The translations under genes and the position numbers were made by a program. Positions 38,531 through 45,822 of a stretch of 64,000 bases of DNA are shown piece by piece. The notes below the pieces were generated by a model, which had not been told where the DNA came from, did no database searches, and saw only the letters and a program-made list of their open reading frames with translations. The stretch lies in NCBI GenBank assembly GCA_022711595.1, contig JAKLET010000015.1:1-64000 (forward strand), written 5' to 3'. Position 1 is the first letter of the stretch. Each line of letters opens with the position of its first letter. The DNA is from Deltaproteobacteria bacterium (GTDB lineage Bacteria; Desulfobacterota; Syntrophorhabdia; Syntrophorhabdales; Syntrophorhabdaceae).

Positions 38531-38757
38531 GCCTCATACTCGCGAAGGATAGATTCGGGAAGTGGTTTTTCGAAGTCTTTTCCTATTTTGACCTTGCCCT
38601 TTGCCGTTCCCGCAATCCTTTCACGGGCCTTTTCCCGGACAGGAACAAGGCGGGCAACTGGTCGTCCCGCCCTTGCGATGATTATCTCCTCGCCGCTTTC
38701 CACGCGGCTGAGCAGTTCTGACAACCTGGTCTTTGCATCGTGCACATTCACTTTCAT
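38527..38757 (-). CDS. Phd/YefM-type antitoxin
   Basis: A 76-residue antitoxin with the Phd signature MKVNVHDAKTRLSELLSRVE and IIIARAGRPVARLVPV, and a basic, then acidic C-terminal tail that would wrap the toxin. The start fixed by the family N-terminus (38757) coincides with the predicted transcription start, so the mRNA appears leaderless, and no ribosome-binding site is present. Overlaps the toxin gene by four bases. Confidence 0.92.
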   Translation of the reverse strand: MKVNVHDAKTRLSELLSRVESGEEIIIARAGRPVARLVPVREKARERIAGTAKGKVKIGKDFEKPLPESILREYEA

Positions 38758-38763
38758 AAACCC

Positions 38764-38792
38764 ATAATAGACTAAGTAGTGGACTAAGTCAA
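38764..38792 (-). promoter_or_regulatory. Promoter of the Phd/PIN module with direct repeats
   Basis: TTGACT (38787-38792) and TATTAT (38764-38769) are 17 bases apart on the minus strand. Two direct copies of GACTAAGT (38770-38777 and 38782-38789, plus-strand reading) lie in the spacer and overlap the -35 box, a likely antitoxin operator. The start of transcription falls on the A of the antitoxin ATG. Confidence 0.65.
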
Positions 38793-38927
38793 GTCATGCA
38801 CCTGCAGTCATTGCATCTCCCGTCCGCAAAAAAGCTTTTTCCGTGATCCAACACAAAAGAATATGGAATTATCTTCCCGACCCTCAAACTATCAAACTGT
38901 GAAACTTTCAAATTTTCTTTACGCCTC

Positions 38928-40019
38928 TCATTCTCTCATGAACAACGCAAGATCGTTCGTGGCCCTGTGTGCCTCATCCTGGCTCACCTCGCCGGAATCG
39001 ATGAGCACCCGCAGGCTCTGATTGAGCGTCCATCCTATCTTCCCGTCTCTGAGCTGCTCACGCAGCAGATCATACCTGCCGCGCTGGATCAGGTCCCGGG
39101 CAGCGGGGCCTTTCGTATCCATAAATTCCGTCGCAAGAACCATTCTTGCCCCTTCTCCATTGGATCCGCCGGTTGATACCAGCACCTGCACCGCCGCGGC
39201 AATGAGCACATCCGTCAATTCCCGCACGATCCATTCCTGCTTGTCGGCAGGGAACATGGATGCTATCCTCCCCGGGACCTGTGTCGCCATGAGGGTGTGT
39301 ATCGTTGTAAACACAAGGTGGCCTGTTTTTGCGGCTTGTACAGCTGCTATCGCTGTTTCCGGATCACGCACCTCACCGACCAGGATAATGTCAGGCCTTT
39401 GCCGCATGGCTGCCCTGAGGGCCCTCTCGAAGGACAGTGTCGTGGTCCCCACCTCGCGTTCTATGATATTGCTGATCCCTTCGGGGATATCATACTCGAT
39501 GGGGTCTTCTATGGTCACGCAATTAAGGCACCTTGACCTTGCAAGATAGGCCGTGATGGACGCGAGCGTCGTCGATTTGCCGCTGCCCGTAGGGCCTGCA
39601 ATGAAGATGATGCCGCCTGTCAAGCTTTCCAGGATTAGCTGAAGAAGGTCCCCGGGTACACCAAGATCGAGCGGATTTGGGGTGACAGCCTTGAGTCGTC
39701 TCATGACGATGGAAACACCTTTTTTTGTCAGACAGATATTGACGCGGAAACGGAAACTGCGCTTTTCCCTGCCGCTGCCTGTGGACCGGGTATATGAAAG
39801 ATCTTTTTCCTCTCTGTCATAGAGTTGCGCCCTTGCACCGGAAACCTTGAGTATCCTCTCAACGGCATCGTCTATCTCGTACCCTTCTGGCGGCCTGTCC
39901 GAAACAGCTCTCATGCGGCCTTGAACCCTGAAAAAAACAAGGCCTTCCGACTGTATATAGATGTCCGATGCATCCTCAAGAATCGCCTTTTCGATCATTT
40001 CATCAAGATAGCTGTCCAT
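38928..40019 (-). CDS. DotB/PilT-like secretion ATPase
   Basis: A 363-residue hexameric ATPase from the GspE/PilT/VirB11 superfamily. The start at 40019 (MDSYLDEMIEKAI) avoids overlap with the upstream gene, which a longer frame from 40196 would cover. Motifs: ASDIYIQSEG in the N-terminal domain, FRFRVN, Walker A IIFIAGPTGSGKSTTLA, the Asp box TIEDPIEYDI, Walker B DIILVGEVRDPETA and the His box TGHLVFTTIHT. The FRFRVN segment and the neighbouring Dot-like genes favour DotB (energy source of I-type T4SS) over pilus retraction PilT. It is the last gene of the secretion cluster. Confidence 0.85.
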   Translation of the reverse strand: MDSYLDEMIEKAILEDASDIYIQSEGLVFFRVQGRMRAVSDRPPEGYEIDDAVERILKVSGARAQLYDREEKDLSYTRSTGSGREKRSFRFRVNICLTKKGVSIVMRRLKAVTPNPLDLGVPGDLLQLILESLTGGIIFIAGPTGSGKSTTLASITAYLARSRCLNCVTIEDPIEYDIPEGISNIIEREVGTTTLSFERALRAAMRQRPDIILVGEVRDPETAIAAVQAAKTGHLVFTTIHTLMATQVPGRIASMFPADKQEWIVRELTDVLIAAAVQVLVSTGGSNGEGARMVLATEFMDTKGPAARDLIQRGRYDLLREQLRDGKIGWTLNQSLRVLIDSGEVSQDEAHRATNDLALFMRE

Positions 40020-40057
40020 CACGGCCCCGCTTCCATCTGATTCAGTTCGGCATTTAC

Positions 40058-40384
40058 CTACCTGCAGCGCAGCCAGGGTGTACCGAGCAGATACGCCAGA
40101 TACCTCCTCAATATCCCCGATCTGCTGTATCCTCGCTGTCTGATCTCCTCCTTTCTTTTTTTCCGCGCGAAGAGATACAGTGCGACAGTAGCGCACACAC
40201 CAGTAGTGATGACAAAAACACCAAGCTGCTCCGACACATACGAAAGGAGCGACGCAACACCATTGCCGAGCATGGCCGGGCAGATACAGACGATGAGGTC
40301 TTCAATGGAGATGTTCAGCCTCGGGATGATCACGGCCGCGTTGATGACCTGGTAATTGCGGTTGTCTTGCCGGTCCATGTCCAC
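40058..40384 (-). CDS. Small T4SS inner-membrane protein (TraL/VirB3-like)
   Basis: A 108-residue protein: a polar N-terminus with VIIPRLNISIEDLIVCIC, two hydrophobic segments (about 28-48 and 54-71), and a basic C-terminus RQRGYSRSGILRRYLAYLLG. This order resembles TraL/VirB3-type small inner-membrane subunits of type IV secretion, which also end with a basic, aromatic RxxLxYxLG stretch. The resemblance is by layout and not by a diagnostic motif. It lies directly (0 bp) after the preceding gene and 38 bp before the ATPase gene. Confidence 0.5.
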   Translation of the reverse strand: MDMDRQDNRNYQVINAAVIIPRLNISIEDLIVCICPAMLGNGVASLLSYVSEQLGVFVITTGVCATVALYLFARKKRKEEIRQRGYSRSGILRRYLAYLLGTPWLRCR

Positions 40385-40777
40385 CTACCCCGCGCTGGCC
40401 GTCATCGTCGCCTTGATGATCCCGAGTATCGCCGAGGTTGACACGAGACACCCGCCGAAGGCAACTTTCTTCCATGCACCCTGGGCACCCTGAGGGTTGT
40501 TGTCTTTATTGGCCATGACCACAAAACCCCAGACTATAAGCCCCGTCCCCGCACAAAAGGATATCGCCAGCAATCCGTACATTATGATATTGGCCAGATT
40601 GCTCAAAAACTCCCCGGCGTGCGTTGTTTCCTGTGCCCACCTGCTTTCATTGAACGTCTGCGCCGAAGTATCCCCGGCATGCATGGCGATCGAAAATAAA
40701 CATGCCGCGGCGAGAGTGTTCGCCGAAACCAGTTTTTTGCACCTGTTCATATTTTCTTTTATTGCTGCCAATATCAT
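40385..40777 (-). CDS. DotP/IcmD-like (or VirB2-like) T4SS membrane protein
   Basis: A 130-residue protein with a signal peptide (core ANTLAAACLFSIAMHAG), a short periplasmic part, and two membrane helices (about 62-85 and 101-122) joined by NKDNNPQGAQGAWKKVAFGG. This hairpin resembles IcmD/DotP and TraR-type subunits of I-type T4SS; a VirB2-like pilin is the alternative. GGGAGG precedes the ATG, which overlaps the stop of the gene before it by four bases. Confidence 0.55.
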   Translation of the reverse strand: MILAAIKENMNRCKKLVSANTLAAACLFSIAMHAGDTSAQTFNESRWAQETTHAGEFLSNLANIIMYGLLAISFCAGTGLIVWGFVVMANKDNNPQGAQGAWKKVAFGGCLVSTSAILGIIKATMTASAG

Positions 40778-41259
40778 GCTGCCTCCCTTTTTTTGTTCTT
40801 TAGAATATCGTTGAATATGGTCTTTTCGGCATCGGACTGGAAAAAGATCTCCCCCCCGTCAAAGGAGATGCCCCCGTAAAGATACCTCTCGACGGTAATT
40901 TTGAAAATCCACGATATATATCCGACGAGTGCAAGGGAAACAATAAGCTGGATCACCTCAAGGATATCGATTCCCGAAAACCCGCCGGAGAATATTTTCA
41001 CCGCTATATTGTATGTACCGGCACAAAAACCTATGAGTAGAATGAAAAGCCCGGCCATCTTGAGCCATGTTCTGATCTTTTTCTCACCCGACAAAAGCGG
41101 AAAGCAGAGCGCCAGGTTGACCCGTTCCCTTCTGCCGCCATCCAGCTCAAATACCAGTGTTTCTTCGCTTTCCCCTTCGCGTCCGTGAGCAGTGACATTT
41201 TTCTGAACAGGCAATGGGATCTTTTCATCGAATTTGCCCGGCAGGTACCTGACCAGCAT
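40774..41259 (-). CDS. T4SS-cluster membrane protein of unknown function
   Basis: A 161-residue protein. A polar N-terminal domain (about 1-68; MLVRYLPGKFDEKIPL) precedes two membrane helices (about 69-85 and 99-120: MAGLFILLIGFCAGTYN, ILEVIQLIVSLALVGYI) and a polar C-terminal domain (about 122-161) with YGGISFDGGEIFFQSD. No Dot/Icm counterpart was recognised. It overlaps the IcmD-like gene by four bases and follows the DotC-like gene by eight bases, so it belongs to the operon. Confidence 0.65.
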   Translation of the reverse strand: MLVRYLPGKFDEKIPLPVQKNVTAHGREGESEETLVFELDGGRRERVNLALCFPLLSGEKKIRTWLKMAGLFILLIGFCAGTYNIAVKIFSGGFSGIDILEVIQLIVSLALVGYISWIFKITVERYLYGGISFDGGEIFFQSDAEKTIFNDILKNKKREAA

Positions 41260-41267
41260 AATTCCTC

Positions 41268-41909
41268 CTATTCTATTCTGATCACCGAATGCCCCCGCTT
41301 CTTATAGAACGCCATCGCGCTGTCGCATCCCGGCTTAAAGGTTTTTCCTATGACCGCCCATTTTTTCCCGTCCTCGTGGGGCGCGCTCGTCATGAAAACA
41401 TCGTCTGGTTTTTCCGAGCTCCCTGTAAACGAAAATGCTTCCGCCTCAGTAGCAAAAGAATCGATAAGAAAATAGCAGAAATTCGCACGGTCTCTGCCCA
41501 TCCAATCGCCCCCGGATTCATTTGAAATGAACTGAGGCGGCGACACGATCTTCCAGACAAGCGTGGGAGCGCTGTAAATGCTGCCGTCGGCGCTTATCTT
41601 CCCCGCATTGTAGATGAGCCTTACCTGTGCAGGTCTTATGGCACCGCCTTTCGTCAGCTCGAGATAAAGAAGCTCGTCGCGGTACCTGCTGGTGAAGTCC
41701 CGCAGCTTCTGGTCCATCTCCTGCCTGCAGACCCGGATCCCTTCTTTCCTCCCTTCTTCTCTTCCCTGCTCCCTGGCATTTTTCAATGACTCCGATTCTA
41801 TAGTCTCTTCCGGAACAGCACGTATGGTGGGGGCACACCCGGATGCGGCAATACAGGCTGCAATCATTATCATCACGCTCCAGTTTTGAAAAAAGGTCTT
41901 TTCCTTCAT
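41268..41909 (-). CDS. DotC/TraI-like lipoprotein of an I-type T4SS
   Basis: A 213-residue protein with a lipobox ending near CIAASGC (lipidated Cys near residue 25). The following ARE.GREEGRKEGI region with an acidic helix, KLRDFTSRYRDELLYLEL and the segments AIRPAQVRLI and YSAPTLVWKIVSPPQF reproduce the order of motifs in DotC, an outer-membrane lipoprotein of the Dot/Icm core complex with a GFREGW.QG-like motif and a conserved tail. The protein is shorter than Legionella DotC. It is in the middle of the cluster. Confidence 0.65.
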   Translation of the reverse strand: MKEKTFFQNWSVMIMIAACIAASGCAPTIRAVPEETIESESLKNAREQGREEGRKEGIRVCRQEMDQKLRDFTSRYRDELLYLELTKGGAIRPAQVRLIYNAGKISADGSIYSAPTLVWKIVSPPQFISNESGGDWMGRDRANFCYFLIDSFATEAEAFSFTGSSEKPDDVFMTSAPHEDGKKWAVIGKTFKPGCDSAMAFYKKRGHSVIRIE

Positions 41910-41932
41910 CTTGGTCCCCGCATTTCAGGCAT

Positions 41933-42205
41933 TCATCTTTTTCCCGTTCCCATTTCCTCAACGGCGATGATGTTCGATTTTTCCCGACCACTTTCCTGTT
42001 GTCCGAACTGGCCGGGATAGTCCGGAGAGAAAGACCGCACAAAGGCCATTTCCCTTGCCAGAACATTGACAATAATCGAAGCGGCATCCTTCGATGGGGC
42101 ATCCCCCTGGATCTGGTCCGCTCCGGCGCACGTCGGCGTCATATTGATCGCGGATATGAATAAAACGATACACAAGCTAACGTGCTTTTGTGAACGTCTT
42201 GCCAT
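41933..42205 (-). CDS. Small exported protein of the T4SS cluster
   Basis: A 90-residue protein with a signal peptide (core VSLCIVLFISAINM, ending CAGADQ). The mature part has DAASIIVNVLAREMAFVRSF and a polar tail. It overlaps the preceding DotH-like gene by 29 bases and lies 23 bp before the DotC-like gene. Its position is that of DotD in some clusters, but no diagnostic DotD motif is present. Confidence 0.5.
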   Translation of the reverse strand: MARRSQKHVSLCIVLFISAINMTPTCAGADQIQGDAPSKDAASIIVNVLAREMAFVRSFSPDYPGQFGQQESGREKSNIIAVEEMGTGKR

Positions 42206-43040
42206 CCGTAATCCTCCTTACGGTTATCCCGGGGGTCCGTGAAGCGATAATGGTATTCCGGGCGTCTATTTCCACATAGAACTCATATTCTCCGGCGGGT
42301 GCTACCCTCTGGGCGATCATGTAAACATATAGGTCCGGCTGCGAAAGTTTCATCATCCGCACAAAGGGATATTCATGCGCAAGGTCTGTCAGCGAAGGAT
42401 ATCTCCCAGCCAAAAGAACGCCTTCAGCAGTGCCCTTTCCCGGTATGATGCGTGTGGAAATGGCCCTGACCACAGCGTCGGCCATGTCCGTTGCAGCGCC
42501 ATATCCCGGCTTTCTAATATTCACGGTCAGGTCGGCCCCGCCGGAGGCGCTGTCTTCAACGAGGAGGTAGTGGTGGGGTATAACGGCGCCTCCACCTTCC
42601 TTTTCCTCAAAAACAACGACATTTGTCGATTTGAATTCTTTAATGGGAAAAATGATCAGCGAACCGCCTTTTGTCCTGACATCGAACTTTTCCTTTGCAC
42701 CTATAACTATCCCCTCGGCATTAAAAGTGTAGGGAAGGTTTATAACGGTCCCATACCCGTACGCCAGATTTATCCTGGGCACAACACCCGGTATCTCATC
42801 CACATCGCGCACCATTATATGAGCAAGCTCTCCGTCTTTTTCCAGAAGTGGTTTCAATCGCTTCATTTTTTCCTTCATCTGACGGATATCGTCCTCGGGA
42901 AGGTCGAAAGGGGGAACCATAATCTGTTCAACGTTTTGCTTTTGTTCTTCGGATGCCCCTGACGGTTTTTCCTGCGCGGCCTCAGCCGCCCACGGGCTCA
43001 GAAAAACGGACAATATACAGACCAAAAGGATTCTCCACAC
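42177..43040 (-). CDS. DotH/VirB9-like outer-membrane core component
   Basis: A 287-residue protein with a signal peptide ending near PWAAEAAQ. The region from about 92 to 160, with INLAYGYGTVINLPYTFNAE, GIVIGAKEKFDV and IIFPIKEFKSTNVVVFEE, reads like the first domain of VirB9/TraO proteins, whose counterpart in I-type systems is DotH/IcmK. A C-terminal part with VYMIAQRVAPAGEYEFYVE and NTIIASRTPGITVR follows. It probably sits in the outer-membrane ring. Its start overlaps the end of the DotI-like gene by 59 bases. Confidence 0.6.
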   Translation of the reverse strand: MWRILLVCILSVFLSPWAAEAAQEKPSGASEEQKQNVEQIMVPPFDLPEDDIRQMKEKMKRLKPLLEKDGELAHIMVRDVDEIPGVVPRINLAYGYGTVINLPYTFNAEGIVIGAKEKFDVRTKGGSLIIFPIKEFKSTNVVVFEEKEGGGAVIPHHYLLVEDSASGGADLTVNIRKPGYGAATDMADAVVRAISTRIIPGKGTAEGVLLAGRYPSLTDLAHEYPFVRMMKLSQPDLYVYMIAQRVAPAGEYEFYVEIDARNTIIASRTPGITVRRITDGKTFTKAR

Positions 43041-43635
43041 TGCGCGCTCCTTTGTAAAGTTTGATCTCGTATGTCTTCATTTTGAGATCTTCGCTGCTTG
43101 CCTCCCCGCCGACAACACGCACGGCGTTGAGTCTGACAGAGGCAATGATGACAGCCTCCCTGCCGTTTACTTTTGAATCCTTCAACGTATTCCACTCGGC
43201 GATGACGATCAGCTTCTGATCCGACAGGGACTTGAGGTAATTATCCCTGTATGGCTCGTAAAAGGCCTTGAAAGATGCCGGATCGAAGCGCTTCGACAAG
43301 CGGTCCATGTGATCGGCATAATCGCTCTGCGACTTCACTTCAACGTAAGTCCAGCCGAGAATGTCCCTGACCGCGTCCTTACAGAAAACCTCCAGTTCCG
43401 GCCAATGTATCCTGTCCGGGTCATCGATCCCTATCAAGGACGGTCTGCCCGCGGAGTCCATGAAGACGATCTTGTCTTTTCCTTTTCCGGCGACAACTAT
43501 AACAATCGATGCTATTGCAATAATGATGCTGAGAACAACAGTCGCCGCGGGAATTATCAGGAGCGCTCTGGAGGTAAGCCTGAGCCCCTTGAATATTTCT
43601 ACTTCTATCGCAAGGGCCTCTTTATTCCTGTCCAT
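42982..43635 (-). CDS. DotI/IcmL-like (VirB8-type) inner-membrane protein
   Basis: The start at 43635 (MDRNKEALAIEVEI, AAGG upstream) is preferred over a TTG at 43701. The product of about 217 residues has a cytoplasmic N-terminus, one membrane helix (about 27-49, LLIIPAATVVLSIIIAIASI) and a periplasmic domain with ELEVFCKDAVRDILGWTYVE and RFDPASFKAFYEPYRDNYLK, as in the NTF2-like periplasmic domains of DotI/IcmL and VirB8. It follows the coupling protein gene, the order seen for dotL-dotI-dotH in Legionella-type clusters. Confidence 0.65.
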   Translation of the reverse strand: MDRNKEALAIEVEIFKGLRLTSRALLIIPAATVVLSIIIAIASIVIVVAGKGKDKIVFMDSAGRPSLIGIDDPDRIHWPELEVFCKDAVRDILGWTYVEVKSQSDYADHMDRLSKRFDPASFKAFYEPYRDNYLKSLSDQKLIVIAEWNTLKDSKVNGREAVIIASVRLNAVRVVGGEASSEDLKMKTYEIKLYKGARSVENPFGLYIVRFSEPVGG

Positions 43636-43721
43636 CAGACCTTTTTGTCCCTTTCCCCGGATGCCTCCGTGAGCCGTTTTCCTTTTTATAGTTAATAGCA
43701 AAGAAGAAAGGACCTTTATCC

Positions 43722-43979
43722 ATGAGTGAAATGATAATAAATTTTATCCGAAACATGCAGGTTGCCTTATCACCCATGATAAGCGTACTCGGTGTCTATT
43801 TCATAGTCATGGGGCTCATACGCCTGGCTAACGGCAACGAGACCGCGGGCGGGGGATCGGGCGGGGGCAGGATGATCATTACCGGTTCCTTCCTGACTTG
43901 CCATAAACTGATGTCGTCAATTGTGATCTCCACCCTTGTCCGATGCGGCTTCAATCCGGGAAATGTGCTGCCGCAGTAG
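43722..43979 (+). CDS. Small plus-strand DotE/IcmC-like membrane protein
   Basis: An 85-residue frame with AAAGGACC before ATG 43722. The N-terminal half has LSPMISVLGVYFIVMGLIRL, then NGNETAGGGSGGGRMIITG, a hydrophobic stretch and a polar tail. This helix-Gly/Ser loop-helix arrangement resembles DotE/IcmC and TraQ. It fills the only gap in the minus-strand cluster and lies on the opposite strand, which is unexpected; it could be a chance frame, but the protein-like content and ribosome-binding site argue for a gene. Confidence 0.5.
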   Translation: MSEMIINFIRNMQVALSPMISVLGVYFIVMGLIRLANGNETAGGGSGGGRMIITGSFLTCHKLMSSIVISTLVRCGFNPGNVLPQ

Positions 43980-44012
43980 ATGCCCATACATGCAGGATGC
44001 TTGTTCTCCCGG

Positions 44013-45773
44013 TCACCATTGAATACCTTTTGATAGCAGGGTGCGCTCACCTTCCCGGCAATGGTTCGGCCTTTTTATATATCTGGTCAGCACAAGTTCC
44101 TTTACTGTGCCTTTCGGCGGTATATAACGTGTTCTGAACCGTCTCACCTCGTCTCCGGCGAATATGTAGCCTTCCCCCACCTCCAGTCCCGTCAGGTCCC
44201 TTATCTCCAGCCTGCTGCCCTTTTGAAAGGTATAGGCACCCTCCCAATTGCCCAGGTTCTCCATCATCCTGCCGTCATTACGAACATCAGGCATCATGAA
44301 AAAGGTTTCCCCTGCCCGCTCCTCAAGGAATCTGGCCGTGTCGGTATCCTCCACTTTCATGACGATCTTGTAGTTCGTATTGCCGATAAGCCGCTTCGCG
44401 TCCGTCTCCGAGGCCTTGAAGAGCGACGCGAGTTCCTGCACGGATATGATAACGCCGAAACCCAGTGAGCGCCCCTGCGCAAGGATCGTATCGAAGCCTT
44501 CCACGGCATACGAACCGTATTCGTCGGCAATAAGAGTGAACGGGACCGACGGCCTCAGGCGGCGCACTTCACGCCGTATCTCTTCGTAGTCCCCCTCAAC
44601 CCGGGTGCCAAGCGCCGTGGTCAACGCAATCCTGAAGGCATTGAGCGTCAGCCTGCCCAGGGCCTGAAGGGTCGATATCGAATAGGACAATGACGGAAGA
44701 AGCACGACCAGGATACGGCTGTTTGACACCACGTCCACCATGTCGATCTCCGGAGCATCAGTATCGAAGATCCGGTTGAACATGCCCGCAAGAAGGTCGA
44801 GGGGGGCACCCCATTGCTGAACGAAGAACCCATATTGCCTGAGTGCCTCGCCGGCAGCAGGCGACAGCCTGCCCTGACCCTTGCTTCGGTATTCCTCCCA
44901 CCCGGGCAAATCACCCAGCAAGGCCCTCAGGCGGGCCTTCACGGGCTGTCCATTGTCGTACGCGGGATATCTTTCGTCTGCTTCGAGGTCGAGGAGCTTA
45001 TCGAATGAAAGGCTCCTGCGCACCTCTGCCGGCGTCAGGACATATTCCCCGAACACATCCGGGTGGTCCCTCTTGTAGACAAGCTGTGTAAGAACGGCCT
45101 TCATGAGGATCTTCCCCCGCTCCTGCCAGTAAACCTGGTCGCCTTCGGCCTGTTTCAGGAAACCAGCCATGATCTCCGCAAGAAAATCCGCATCGCCGTA
45201 CGTCATGAAATTGAACGTGTGCGACTGAGACGGATTGAGGAAATTGAGAACCAGAAGATCTTCCAGACGGTCGCAGTTTACGATGATCTCATAGAGGACC
45301 TCGTAAGTATCGGTGACGTCCGACTTGCCGTCGATAAAACAGAACCCCCCGCCCAACCGCATGATAGAATCTGCGATGCTTCTGATGGCCGTTGTTTTGC
45401 CTGACCCGGTTGTACCTATAAGCATACCGTGCCGCGTTATCTCCCCGATGGGGAGCATAACAGGCATGCCGTAGTTATCCTTGCCGAGGAAAATGGCCGC
45501 TTCGTCCTTTTTCCTCTTGAAAACCGGATCCGGTGAATTGTCCGAAGCCATCAGCTGGAGCATCATGCCGGCGGCGAAGAGGCAAAACGCCGCCAGAGGA
45601 CTGAAAACCGCCATAGCAGCCGAACATACTGTCACTGCCCATGGATTGATCCACCTTATCTTGAGCCACGTTTCAGAACGCAGTCTTGAAGCGGGGGCGA
45701 TCTTTGCCCTCTGCGCCTGTTCATGTATAGAGCGCGTCATGTATCGGTAAATAGCACGAAAAAAGGCCTGCAT
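44013..45773 (-). CDS. DotL/IcmO/TrbC-like type IV coupling ATPase
   Basis: A 586-residue protein with two N-terminal membrane helices (about 40-75, AVTVCSAAMAVFSPLAAFCL), then Walker A MLIGTTGSGKTTAIRS (Lys near 128), GFCFIDGKSDVTD and the family pattern LEDLLVLNFLNPSQSHTFN. Walker B is in PFTLIADEYGSYAVEGFD, with ILAQGRSLGFGVIISVQEL after it. This combination is typical of IcmO/DotL and IncI TrbC, which recruit substrates to I-type T4SS. The C-terminus lacks the long adaptor-binding tail of Legionella DotL. It is the first gene of the minus-strand cluster. Confidence 0.88.
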   Translation of the reverse strand: MQAFFRAIYRYMTRSIHEQAQRAKIAPASRLRSETWLKIRWINPWAVTVCSAAMAVFSPLAAFCLFAAGMMLQLMASDNSPDPVFKRKKDEAAIFLGKDNYGMPVMLPIGEITRHGMLIGTTGSGKTTAIRSIADSIMRLGGGFCFIDGKSDVTDTYEVLYEIIVNCDRLEDLLVLNFLNPSQSHTFNFMTYGDADFLAEIMAGFLKQAEGDQVYWQERGKILMKAVLTQLVYKRDHPDVFGEYVLTPAEVRRSLSFDKLLDLEADERYPAYDNGQPVKARLRALLGDLPGWEEYRSKGQGRLSPAAGEALRQYGFFVQQWGAPLDLLAGMFNRIFDTDAPEIDMVDVVSNSRILVVLLPSLSYSISTLQALGRLTLNAFRIALTTALGTRVEGDYEEIRREVRRLRPSVPFTLIADEYGSYAVEGFDTILAQGRSLGFGVIISVQELASLFKASETDAKRLIGNTNYKIVMKVEDTDTARFLEERAGETFFMMPDVRNDGRMMENLGNWEGAYTFQKGSRLEIRDLTGLEVGEGYIFAGDEVRRFRTRYIPPKGTVKELVLTRYIKRPNHCREGERTLLSKGIQW

Positions 45774-45822
45774 TCAGAAACCGGAGAAAAACAAGGATCT
45801 GTGATCTAAGGAGGGGTTATGA

